6,911 nucleotides of DNA from Gemmatimonadota bacterium (GTDB taxonomy: Bacteria; Gemmatimonadota; Gemmatimonadetes; Gemmatimonadales; GWC2-71-9). Location: contig JAGGAG010000138.1 of assembly GCA_017889745.1 (NCBI GenBank), forward strand, positions 1 through 6,911, written 5' to 3'. The first letter of the stretch is position 1. Every line of letters begins with the position of its first letter. The position numbers were made by a program, and so were the translations under genes. Below, piece after piece: positions 1-5,966 of the stretch. The notes below the pieces were generated by a model. The model did not search any database and was not told the origin of the DNA. It saw nothing but the letters and a program-made list of their open reading frames with translations.

Positions 1-9
1 AACGTAAAC

Positions 10-51
10 GGTGAACGGTGAACGGTGAATGGTGAACGGTGAATGGTGAAC
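10..51. repeat. Tandem heptamer repeat GGTGAAC/GGTGAAT, six copies
   Basis: Six contiguous 7-base units run from 10 to 51 with the last base alternating C,C,T,C,T,C. A degenerate copy seems to precede it (GTAAAC, 4-9) and a G-rich, A-rich tail follows. Seven-base periodicity would break any reading frame and the array lies outside any gene, so it is an intergenic simple repeat. The C/T variation at one fixed position suggests old slippage expansion with drift rather than a fresh expansion. The left edge of the window cuts into the region, so the full array may be longer. Confidence 0.9.
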
Positions 52-75
52 GGGAAAAACGGGCGAAGGGCGCGA

Positions 76-139
76 GTTGTCATCCGCCAGCGACGGACGC
101 CGTCACCGGGGTTGGACGGCGCCCTGCAGATGACACAAC
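76..139 (-). terminator. Nested inverted repeat, possible terminator of the small secreted protein gene
   Basis: An inner stem pairs CGCCGTC (98-104) with GACGGCG (115-121) around a 10-base loop, extended by two G-C pairs past one mismatch (95-96 with 123-124). An outer imperfect stem pairs GTTGTCATC (76-84) with GATGACACAAC (129-139), with two bases bulged. It starts 12 bases beyond the stop codon of the leftward gene, where a transcript end is expected. A run of five T on the minus strand (complement of 55-59) lies about 16 bases past the outer stem, too far for a classic intrinsic terminator. It could instead be a 3' stabilising structure or chance pairing in GC-rich DNA. Confidence 0.35.
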
Positions 140-150
140 CGGGTTACGCC

Positions 151-669
151 CTACTGGCGCCTCAGGTTCCAGCTAAGGGTCTCGGTACCCGTCACTCCGT
201 TGACTGAGTCGGCATCGGGGTGCTCGTACTGGTCCTTGCCCGAGAGGGTCGCATAGTCGGCGGCCTCCACCTTGCGCACCGCGATCGTGGGGGCCGCAGT
301 GCGGTCCAGCCGGGCTCGCGACCCCTCAGGACACCAGACGAGGACTTCATAGCCGCCGGCGTCCAGGGTTCCGTCGTGCTGCACCGCGAGCATGCCGCCG
401 GCCTCGACCGGCGGCTCCCCCGACTTCATCGTCTTGCAGGTAACCCGGCCCGAAGTCACCGCCGCGGTGATGGAGACGGTCGTCGTCGATCCGGCGTAAG
501 TCAGGTTGGACGTCAGCGAGACGGTACCACTGTAGTACTGCGCGCAGTTGTAGGTAGAGAGCGTATCGCTTCGGCACTTCGACCACAGGGGCGATACCTG
601 CGCCGCAAGCGGCGCGGAAGAGATGGCGGGGACCAAGAGGAGCAGAAAGGTGAACCGCGCGGTCGGCAT
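151..669 (-). CDS. Small secreted protein of unknown function
   Basis: Encodes 172 residues. The start ATG at 669-667 is chosen because a GGAGG site (680-676) sits 6 bases upstream and because the protein then begins with a clean signal peptide: MPTARFTF, a hydrophobic run LLLLVPAIS, and a small-residue end (APLAAQ, about residues 19-24). A longer reading frame up to 756 would bury the signal peptide and is less likely. The mature part is about 148 residues, rich in Thr, Ser and Val with alternating patterns that suggest beta strands (about 47-80), and ends with a strand-like GTETLSWNLRR. Cysteines at 32, 42, 78 and 113 could form two disulfides in the periplasm or outside the cell. I do not recognise the family. 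It is transcribed away from the zinc-ribbon gene and probably stands alone. Export is well supported; function is unknown. Confidence 0.82.
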   Translation of the reverse strand: MPTARFTFLLLLVPAISSAPLAAQVSPLWSKCRSDTLSTYNCAQYYSGTVSLTSNLTYAGSTTTVSITAAVTSGRVTCKTMKSGEPPVEAGGMLAVQHDGTLDAGGYEVLVWCPEGSRARLDRTAAPTIAVRKVEAADYATLSGKDQYEHPDADSVNGVTGTETLSWNLRRQ

Positions 670-675
670 TGGGGG

Positions 676-680
676 CCTCC
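676..680 (-). promoter_or_regulatory. Ribosome binding site that sets the start of the small secreted protein
   Basis: GGAGG on the minus strand, 6 bases before the ATG at 669. It fixes the start at the signal peptide rather than at upstream in-frame codons. The site overlaps a short palindrome, CTCCA-T-TGGAG (677-687), whose one-base centre makes a hairpin unlikely. Confidence 0.75.
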
Positions 681-796
681 AATGGAGATCACCTGAGATT
701 GAAGTCCATCCGGTCAGCGCACAACCCCTGCCCTCGCCGCACGCTGCTTGACGCACTCCAGATCCCGCGGCAGCTTAGGCGGCAAAGGGAGGGGCC

Positions 797-1432
797 ATGG
801 CGAAGATCCCGTTCACCAACAACTACCAGGACCTGTCCTCGCAGCGCGGCTTCCAGTTCAAGTTCATGTGCGAGAAGTGCGGCAACGGGTATATGTCGAC
901 CTTCGAGGCCAACAAGCTCGGCGCCGCCTCGGCCGCCGCCAACGTGGCGGCCTCCCTCCTCGGCGGCATCTTCGGCCGGGCAGCGCAGACGACCGACCAG
1001 CTGCAGTCGATGGTGGCCGGCTCGCAGCACGACTCGGCGCTCGATGCCGCGGTGCGCGAGATCAGCCCCATCTTCAAGCAGTGCACCCGTTGCGGAAACT
1101 GGGTATGCGAGCCGGTCTGCTGGAACAGGAAGGCGGGCCTCTGCGAGGGCTGCGCGCCCGACCTCGACGAGGAGATCGCCTCGGCGCAGGCGCAGGCCGC
1201 ACGGGAGCAGGCCCAGACCAAGGCCCGGAGCGTGGACTATCTGGGGCAGCGCGACCTGGCGCAGGTGTCGTCCGCGATCTGCCCGCAATGCGGCGCCAAG
1301 ACGCAGGGTGGCAAGTTCTGCCCGGAATGCGGCACCTCCATCGCAGCCAAGCGCGCGTGCCAGCACTGCGGCGCGCAGGCCGACGGCTCACCCAAGTTCT
1401 GCCCGGAGTGCGGCAAGCCATACGGCCAGTGA
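797..1432 (+). CDS. Zinc-ribbon protein with C-terminal double zinc ribbon
   Basis: Encodes 211 residues. The start ATG has GGGAGG at 787-792, 4 bases upstream. Sixteen cysteines are visible, most in CxxC pairs: C25/C28, C96/C99, C104 and C108, C116/C119, C162/C165, C175/C178, C188/C191 and C202/C205. The last eight form a double zinc ribbon (DZR type), each half with a CPxCG-like knuckle. The N-terminal ribbon is interrupted by about 67 residues that include an Ala/Gly-rich segment (about 41-62, LGAASAAANVAASLLGGIFG) that could be a glycine-zipper or amphipathic membrane-associating helix. A charged, Gln/Ala-rich helical stretch (121-145) links the two zinc modules. There is no signal peptide, so it is probably cytoplasmic or membrane-associated. 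The next gene begins one base after its stop, so the two products probably act together. Zinc binding is strongly supported; a role as a protein or nucleic-acid adaptor is inference. Confidence 0.93.
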   Translation: MAKIPFTNNYQDLSSQRGFQFKFMCEKCGNGYMSTFEANKLGAASAAANVAASLLGGIFGRAAQTTDQLQSMVAGSQHDSALDAAVREISPIFKQCTRCGNWVCEPVCWNRKAGLCEGCAPDLDEEIASAQAQAAREQAQTKARSVDYLGQRDLAQVSSAICPQCGAKTQGGKFCPECGTSIAAKRACQHCGAQADGSPKFCPECGKPYGQ

Positions 1433-1433
1433 C

Positions 1434-2564
1434 ATGAGCGACGAGACGCGGCGGGCCCCTGTGGCCTTCGCGGTTCGCGATGCCGGCGGCGCCATCACGG
1501 CGCAGGGCACGGCCGAGGCGGTGATCGGTGACGACGACCTCCGGGTCGGCCCGGTCACCGTCGCATTTCTGGATGCCGACGCCGTGCGTGCCGCCGACTT
1601 TCGCATCGAAATCGAGTGCTGGCCCTCCGGCGGCCTCGTCCTGTCACAACTCGGCCGCCGCTTCGACACGTTTTCCGCGGAACTCCGCCGCACGCGAAGC
1701 CGGGCCCGGGTCGCGGGATTGCTGGCCCACGGCATCTCCATGCCCGAGGTGTTTCCCGCCGCGTTGCTCGAAGGTGGCACCGCGCGCCCCGCCGAATGCC
1801 AGGTATACCAGACACACGTCACCTTCGTACCGGACGGCAACGATCCCTGGCAGGTGCCGCTCGGCGCGATGACCACCGTCGAGACGACCGAAGACCCGCC
1901 GGGGGTCGTGTTCCTGGAGAGGAGTGGTGCGCGGACCGTGGTAGGCCAGCTCGCGCGGCGGCGTGACGAGTTCCACCGCGAGGTGGCGGCGCGGCGCGAC
2001 GCGCAGGGCCAGCTGCTTGGATCACTTACCGGCAGCATGGCCTTCGCCGACGGTCTCGGTGTGCCACGCGGGCAATTACCCGGCTTCGAAGCAATGGTCA
2101 CGCAATGGAGCGCGCCGGCTCGCGCCGAGTGCGCCAGCGAGCTGATCGGCCGGACGCGCGACGGCGAACCCCGGCTCGGGCTGGTCCAGCTGCTCGACCC
2201 GGACACCGAGTCGCTTGGCGCGCGCGCTGCGCTGCCGGAGCACTGGGCGTCGTTCCTGCTGGTGCCGGCTGGTTCCCTCACGGTGCTCGAGATCCTGGCC
2301 GGTCCGAGCGCCGCCACCTACGTGTTCGAGGCACCCATCGAGGCGGTGAATCGCGACCTGCAGCTACTGCACTTCCGCCGCGGAGCGCTCGCGCTGCGCG
2401 GGCCGGAAGCGGAACTCACCCCGACCAACCCCTGGCGCCTCGCGCTGCGGAGGCTCGAGCCGCTGCGCCGCCTGCGCGCCGCGACCCGCGCGCGGATCAT
2501 CCACAACGAGGGGTGGCGCGAGGCCCTGCGGAACGCGCTCAGTTCGGCGCAAAGGGCGCATTGA
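1434..2564 (+). CDS. Conserved-looking protein with internal duplication, partner of the zinc-ribbon protein
   Basis: Encodes 376 residues. The ATG lies one base after the zinc-ribbon stop (TGAcATGA) with no good ribosome binding site of its own, so translation is probably coupled. There is no signal peptide or membrane segment, so it should be cytoplasmic. Two stretches resemble each other: about 57-97, with SQLGRRFDTFSAELRR, and about 158-196, with GQLARRRDEFHREVAARR. Each is a pair of strands followed by a QL-x-RR-x-D-x-F turn and a charged helix, which suggests two repeated PH-like beta-barrel-plus-helix domains (inference). A third part (about 271-322) has strand-rich SFLLVPAGSLTVLEILAG followed by ATYVFEAPIEAVNRDLQLL. 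The C-terminus (335-376) is a basic helical tail, rich in Arg. No catalytic motif is visible. I do not recognise a named family; a scaffold or lipid- or protein-binding role would fit. Confidence 0.88.
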   Translation: MSDETRRAPVAFAVRDAGGAITAQGTAEAVIGDDDLRVGPVTVAFLDADAVRAADFRIEIECWPSGGLVLSQLGRRFDTFSAELRRTRSRARVAGLLAHGISMPEVFPAALLEGGTARPAECQVYQTHVTFVPDGNDPWQVPLGAMTTVETTEDPPGVVFLERSGARTVVGQLARRRDEFHREVAARRDAQGQLLGSLTGSMAFADGLGVPRGQLPGFEAMVTQWSAPARAECASELIGRTRDGEPRLGLVQLLDPDTESLGARAALPEHWASFLLVPAGSLTVLEILAGPSAATYVFEAPIEAVNRDLQLLHFRRGALALRGPEAELTPTNPWRLALRRLEPLRRLRAATRARIIHNEGWREALRNALSSAQRAH

Positions 2565-2589
2565 CGCCCCTCAGCAGGAACTGCATACT
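2561..2589 (+). promoter_or_regulatory. Possible sigma-70 promoter for the secreted lipoprotein gene
   Basis: TTGACG (2561-2566, 5 of 6 to consensus) and CATACT (2584-2589, 4 of 6) are separated by 17 bases. The -35 box overlaps the TGA stop of the preceding gene. A transcript would start near 2596, giving a leader of about 60 bases before the strong ribosome binding site. The 92-base gap to the next gene also argues for separate transcription. The match could still be chance. Confidence 0.38.
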
Positions 2590-2642
2590 CTCGTCACAGC
2601 CCCAAAAAGAAGGATTGCACCCGTCGCGTCTCCCCTGGCGAC

Positions 2643-2649
2643 AAGGAGG
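2643..2649 (+). promoter_or_regulatory. Strong ribosome binding site for the secreted lipoprotein
   Basis: AAGGAGG, 7 bases before the ATG at 2657. It is a near-perfect match to the anti-Shine-Dalgarno and rules out the long in-frame extension that begins inside the upstream gene. Confidence 0.85.
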
Positions 2650-2656
2650 ACGAGCC

Positions 2657-3778
2657 ATGCGTCGTGTCTTCTTCGTGCTGATGCTCCTGATGCTCGCGGA
2701 TTGCGGAGATGGCGGCTCCCCGCCCGAGGGCCTCCCGCCCGATGCGGTCGCGCTCGCCGACTACACAGAGACCGGCGTCAAAGTCATCGTTCCCCGGCTG
2801 GGCGGATTCGAGGCGCTGCTACCGCTGCTCCTCAGCCCGGGCGCTCCCGGCAGCGAGGACTTCAGCTTCTCCCCCGACCCGACGCCCGGCGCGCCGGCCA
2901 ACACCTTCGTGTTCGACGTCCCGTACGACGGCAACGGAGACGGCTTGAACGAGACGACGATCTCGGGCCGGGCGACCTTCAATGACGCGCCGGGCAACGC
3001 CGGAGTCGGCTTTGGCGGCACGGTGGCCTTCACCATGGAGACCCTCGGCGGACTCGGCAGCTTCGCGGGCACGATGGACTTCACGCTCACGAGCACCGGC
3101 CGGGAATTCTCCGGTTCCGGCACCTTCACCGAGGCACTGACCGGCTACACGACCACAGTGACGATCGACCAGGCCAGCCCGCTCCAGATGAAGGCCGCGA
3201 CGGGCGCCGCCGACGCCGTCGCCAACGCCTGCGGCTACAGCCTCGACGGCAACGTGGGGGTCGTGACGTCGGGCGACCGGGGCTCGCTTGCCTCGACGTG
3301 GGGATTCGCGTCGTCGCGCTCCCAGGTCGCGGTGACCGACGCGGTGTTCACCAGCACGGGTGGACAAACCACCAACCTGCCCGACTCGAACATCGAGATT
3401 CCCTGTGGCGACGGCGGGAGCATCCAGGACTGGAACGGCACCTTCCTGCAGCGATGGGCCTGCCTCCCGCCGGAGTATGGCCAGGCGCAGCTCACGATCA
3501 CCGTGAGCGGCACCGGCATCATCCAGATCTCCGACGAGGATCCACCCGGCTCGGGCGACGTCCAGGCATACACCGCCGCGGCCATCCCGGGAAATCCGCA
3601 CGTGGTCCGTGGATTCTTCATCGGGGGCCCGGCCGGCAACCAGTACCGGGAGGACTTCATCTGGACGCTGGTTCCGAACAGCCAGCGATTTACGCAGATC
3701 TCGCGGTATGTCTATCAGGAAGGCGCCAACCAGGGGTCCGGCGGCATGTGCGGCGGGGCCGCGACCCGCGGGCCGTAG
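2657..3778 (+). CDS. Putative secreted lipoprotein, beta-rich, unknown function
   Basis: Encodes 373 residues. The N-terminus MRRVFFVLMLLMLADC is a short signal peptide ending in a lipobox-like L-A-D-C with Cys16 as the candidate lipidated residue, followed by the flexible GDGGSPPEG typical of lipoproteins. Asp at the position before the cysteine is off consensus (usually Gly, Ala or Ser), so lipidation is likely but not certain. Residues 85-100 hold DVPYDGNGDGLNE, which resembles an Asp/Asn-rich calcium-binding loop. Residues 100-175 are Gly/Thr-rich with repeated strand patterns (GTVAFTMETLG, GTMDFTLTSTG, GSGTFTEALTG), and strand-rich sequence continues to the end. Further cysteines at 192, 250, 269 and 365 could form disulfides. 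I recognise no named family. It lies downstream of the zinc-ribbon pair, but the gap, the possible promoter and its export make a shared function doubtful. Confidence 0.9.
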   Translation: MRRVFFVLMLLMLADCGDGGSPPEGLPPDAVALADYTETGVKVIVPRLGGFEALLPLLLSPGAPGSEDFSFSPDPTPGAPANTFVFDVPYDGNGDGLNETTISGRATFNDAPGNAGVGFGGTVAFTMETLGGLGSFAGTMDFTLTSTGREFSGSGTFTEALTGYTTTVTIDQASPLQMKAATGAADAVANACGYSLDGNVGVVTSGDRGSLASTWGFASSRSQVAVTDAVFTSTGGQTTNLPDSNIEIPCGDGGSIQDWNGTFLQRWACLPPEYGQAQLTITVSGTGIIQISDEDPPGSGDVQAYTAAAIPGNPHVVRGFFIGGPAGNQYREDFIWTLVPNSQRFTQISRYVYQEGANQGSGGMCGGAATRGP

Positions 3779-3832
3779 ACACGGCTCACCCCGCCGGAGT
3801 TGCGGCGCGGGCAGCTGACGACCGACGATGGC

Positions 3833-4216
3833 CTACTGGGGCGGTCCGTATGGCGGGCCGCCCCGTCCCCCACCCGTGCGGGCCCGCATCTCCTCGACGT
3901 TCTTCTCGAACACCTTCTGCTGGTCGGGGGTGAGGATGGCCCGGATCTGCTTCGCGTTCTCGTCACGCACCGCGCGCATCGCCGCCCTCTGGGCGGAGTC
4001 GGGGCGCTGACCGGACTGCATCAGGGCACGCATCGAGTCGCGCCGGGGCTGGTGCGCCGCCCACAGGGAGTCCACCTGCTTCTGCTGCGCCGCGGTCAGG
4101 GTGATGCCGGTGAGGAGCCCCTTACCGGACTGCGGCGGGCCGCCGCCGCGCTGCTGGGCCGCGATGGGAGCGGCCAGGGTGAGGAGCGCCAGCACGGAAA
4201 TGAACGAACGGGACAT
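3833..4216 (-). CDS. Spy/CpxP-like periplasmic LTxxQ-motif protein
   Basis: Encodes 127 residues. The ATG at 4216 is preceded by GGAAG (4228-4224) at 7 bases and opens a signal peptide (MSRSFISVLALLTLAAPIAA, cleavage near residue 20, before QQ). The mature protein has two LTxxQ motifs, LTAAQ (40-44) and LTPDQ (95-99), joined by a helical, charged region, as in the Spy/CpxP family of periplasmic chaperone and envelope-stress proteins. In that family the helices form an antiparallel cradle. Odd features are Gly/Pro-rich tails at both ends: QRGGGPPQSGKG (22-33) and TGGGRGGPPYGPPQ (114-127). The length is slightly short for the family. It is co-directional with the lipoprotein gene upstream, 67 bases away. 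The family assignment is good; the exact role (chaperone, stress sensor or metal-related) cannot be told from sequence. Confidence 0.87.
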   Translation of the reverse strand: MSRSFISVLALLTLAAPIAAQQRGGGPPQSGKGLLTGITLTAAQQKQVDSLWAAHQPRRDSMRALMQSGQRPDSAQRAAMRAVRDENAKQIRAILTPDQQKVFEKNVEEMRARTGGGRGGPPYGPPQ

Positions 4217-4223
4217 GACGATG

Positions 4224-4228
4224 CTTCC
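4224..4228 (-). promoter_or_regulatory. Ribosome binding site that sets the start of the Spy-like gene
   Basis: GGAAG on the minus strand, 7 bases before the ATG at 4216. It supports the signal-peptide start over the 77-codon in-frame extension, which would overlap the neighbouring lipoprotein gene. Confidence 0.6.
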
Positions 4229-4283
4229 GCGATGAAAGACCTGGGTAGATCCAGCGGGCACCCGTGACAACAGATGCGGGCCG

Positions 4284-5282
4284 CTATTCCTTCGCGAAGG
4301 TCGCCGTGACGGAATAACTGCCGCCCGGCAGCGGTGCCAATGCGCAGGATGTGCCGGTACAGTCTCCACTCCACCCGACAAATACGCTCCCGGAAAAGGC
4401 CTGAGCGTAAAGGTTCGTGCTGCGCGCGCCATAGAGCTGCGTGCCACTGCAGGTCCCCGACTGGGCCCCCGCCACCAGCTGGCACGCGATGCCAGTGAGT
4501 GGCTCGAAGGAATTAACTACGCCGTCAGCTCCTGCACCCACGACCGTGACGTTGACCGCGTAGCCGAGCAGGCCGAAATACGCTGTGACCGTCATGTTCC
4601 CTGTAACCGTGATCACGCAATCCGGGGCATTGCTGAAAGGACAGTTCGGCGTGTCCCAATAGAGGAAGCGGTTGTTCGGGTCGGGCGCGGCGCTGAGCGT
4701 GAGCACCGTACCCACGGGAATCGACTGCTGGCAGGTTCCTCCAGACTCATCGCAACCGAAGCCCCCGCCCGAGATCGTGCCTGTGCCCGGTGAGACGTCA
4801 AAGGTGGTGACGCCGCCAAGTTGAACCGCAACCTGAGCCGTCGCGACAGGCTTCACGGTGAAGTGCACGCGGATGGTGCGTGCCTCACCACCAGTCGGTG
4901 CCGAGACCTTCACGTCGGCCCACCATTCCCCCTCGGGAACGGTACCGGTCGTGGCGTGCAACCACAGGCGTGACGGGGTGCTGGTCTGGTCGAAGGACGC
5001 CGTGAGCCAGCCCGTGGGCTGGCCTGGACCATACGCGACACTTGCAGAGAGATCGGGAATCTCCGAGCCCGTCAGCGAAGTGATGCGCACATCGTCGTCG
5101 CGGGGGTTGGCGCCACCGACCGGTGCCTGCAAGCAGATGGTGTCGGCACTGAAACCGAGATTGCTCGTTGGGGTCACAATGGGGCCGGGACCACTGACAA
5201 CGGGCCCGGGCGCCGACGGCGCTTCGGAGGTGCAGGCCGCAAGCAGGAGGATTAACCCGGCGGCTGCGTAGCGCGGGAGCAT
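4284..5282 (-). CDS. Lipoprotein with two InlB-type beta repeats
   Basis: Encodes 332 residues. The start ATG at 5282 opens MLPRYAAAGLILLLAAC, a textbook lipoprotein signal with lipobox L-A-A-C and Cys17 as the lipidated residue. A Pro/Gly/Ser linker follows (18-40). Residues 41-145 look like an Ig- or BACON-like beta domain (for example GWLTASFDQTSTPSRLWLHA, then EGEWWADVKVSA). Two repeats follow: about 149-236, ending in NRFLYWDTPNC and VTVTAYF, and about 241-329, ending in GSVFVGWSGDCTGTSC and YSVTATF. This pattern, F-x-GW-x-x-x-C followed by a strand ending VTATF, is that of divergent InlB B-repeat or bacterial-repeat domains of surface proteins. Paired cysteines in each repeat suggest disulfides. 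No clear Shine-Dalgarno is seen, so initiation may be weak. It probably acts on the cell surface in adhesion or structure (inference). Confidence 0.88.
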   Translation of the reverse strand: MLPRYAAAGLILLLAACTSEAPSAPGPVVSGPGPIVTPTSNLGFSADTICLQAPVGGANPRDDDVRITSLTGSEIPDLSASVAYGPGQPTGWLTASFDQTSTPSRLWLHATTGTVPEGEWWADVKVSAPTGGEARTIRVHFTVKPVATAQVAVQLGGVTTFDVSPGTGTISGGGFGCDESGGTCQQSIPVGTVLTLSAAPDPNNRFLYWDTPNCPFSNAPDCVITVTGNMTVTAYFGLLGYAVNVTVVGAGADGVVNSFEPLTGIACQLVAGAQSGTCSGTQLYGARSTNLYAQAFSGSVFVGWSGDCTGTSCALAPLPGGSYSVTATFAKE

Positions 5283-5409
5283 GTTCAATGGTTCGCGCAG
5301 CGCGCCGAAACCGCAAGGGCCAATCACGCAGGGGTGAGCAAACCGGGTCGATCAGCCTATAGTGAAGCAACGGAGCGACCGCGGCGAGGCTCACGCGCGC
5401 CCAGCGCGG

Positions 5410-5886
5410 CTATTCGCGGGCCAGCGGCATCACCATGTGAACATCGGCCCGGGCGTACTCGACGCCGTCCGGCACCGGGGCGTGACGGAAGCCGAGTGTC
5501 TCATACAGGTGGAGTGCGGGGGCAAGACGGGAGTTACTGAGCAGCATCAAGGTGTGCGCCCCGGTCTGGCGCGCAAAGGCGACGCATGCCTCACCGAGCA
5601 GGCGCCCGACGCCGCGGCCCTGGGCAGCGGGGCTCACCGCCATCTTGGCGAGCTCGAGGGTGCCGTCGGCGTGTGGCAGGACGGCGCAGGTGCCCACGAC
5701 TTCGTCGCCGACCAGGGCGAAGTAGATCATGCCGCCGGGGTCGATGATGGCGGACTCGGGGTCGTCCAGCACCGCAAGGTCGGCGGGCTCGAGGACGAAG
5801 TAGCGCTCGATCCACTCGCGGTTGAGGCGGGCAAAGTGAGGCGCCAGCGACGGATCGAATGGGGTGATGCGGACGGGTATGTTCAC
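5410..5886 (-). CDS. GNAT-family N-acetyltransferase
   Basis: Encodes 158 residues from a GTG start at 5886. This start is chosen because the conserved part begins at once (VNIPVRITPFDPS) and the sequence before it is Pro/Arg-rich and looks non-coding; an in-frame ATG at 5988 exists but is unlikely. The fold is a GCN5-related acetyltransferase: an N-terminal motif LNREWIERYF (21-30), the strand FALVGDEVVGTCAVL (56-70), then LELAKMAVSP (77-86) leading into the acetyl-CoA-binding loop QGRGVG (89-94). SNSRLAPALHLYETLGF (117-133) is the usual C-terminal core. It should transfer an acetyl group from acetyl-CoA to a small-molecule or protein amine in the cytoplasm; the substrate cannot be told. There is no recognisable Shine-Dalgarno, and a strong palindrome lies 13 bases before the start. 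It is divergent from the DUF1348 gene. Confidence 0.9.
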   Translation of the reverse strand: MNIPVRITPFDPSLAPHFARLNREWIERYFVLEPADLAVLDDPESAIIDPGGMIYFALVGDEVVGTCAVLPHADGTLELAKMAVSPAAQGRGVGRLLGEACVAFARQTGAHTLMLLSNSRLAPALHLYETLGFRHAPVPDGVEYARADVHMVMPLARE

Positions 5887-5899
5887 GCGGGAAAAGCTA

Positions 5900-5921
5900 G
5901 CCGGGCGCCGCGGCGCCCGGC
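5900..5921. repeat. Perfect 22-base GC palindrome between the divergent GNAT and DUF1348 genes
   Basis: Every base from 5900 to 5921 pairs with its mirror; the first half reads GCCGGGCGCCG. As RNA it folds into a 9-base-pair stem with a CGCG loop. On the minus strand the stem is followed by TAGCTTTTC and then, 13 bases after the stem, the GTG start of the GNAT gene. It could be an operator dimer site serving both genes, an intrinsic terminator or attenuator reading leftward, or a leader hairpin that tunes GNAT translation. On the plus strand it has no T run. Confidence 0.8.
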
Positions 5922-5960
5922 ATCGACGCAGCCAGCGCGGGTGGGCAGGTGGCCCGGCCC

Positions 5961-5966
5961 AGGAGG
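5961..5966 (+). promoter_or_regulatory. Ribosome binding site that sets the DUF1348 start
   Basis: AGGAGG lies 9 bases before the ATG at 5976 and after an alternative in-frame GTG at 5949, so the ATG is preferred. Confidence 0.8.

Noticed and set aside
748..780. Promoter candidate for the zinc-ribbon gene, TTGACG then TTAGGC
   Set aside because: The -35-like box is good, but no acceptable -10 box lies at 16-18 bases.
669..1433. Upstream extension of the 376-residue partner gene across the zinc-ribbon gene
   Set aside because: The frame is open but codes Arg/Ser/Pro-rich low-complexity sequence, while another frame over the same DNA encodes a protein with sixteen ordered cysteines and a good ribosome binding site.
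1388..2317. 309-codon open frame on the minus strand
   Set aside because: It is antisense to the zinc-ribbon partner, is rich in Ser, Arg and Pro, and lacks recognisable domain pattern; typical of GC-rich antisense frames.
2105..2656. In-frame extension of the secreted lipoprotein into the upstream gene
   Set aside because: It overlaps a better-supported gene and would bury the signal peptide; AAGGAGG fixes the start at 2657.
2819..3601. 260-codon open frame on the minus strand
   Set aside because: It is antisense to the lipoprotein gene, Arg/Gly/Val-rich, without start signals or domain pattern.
3791..3807. Short stem CGCCG/CGGCG between convergent genes
   Set aside because: Only five base pairs and no T run on either strand; expected by chance in GC-rich DNA.
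4242..4270. Promoter candidate for the Spy-like gene on the minus strand, TTGTCA then TACCCA
   Set aside because: The -10 box matches consensus at only two positions, so it cannot be supported.
5349..5363. TATA-containing site upstream of the InlB-repeat lipoprotein on the minus strand
   Set aside because: CTATAGG could be a -10 box, but no -35 box is found at suitable spacing.
5396..5408. Stem CGCGC/GCGCG just after the GNAT stop
   Set aside because: Five pairs with a three-base loop and no T run; too weak to call a terminator.
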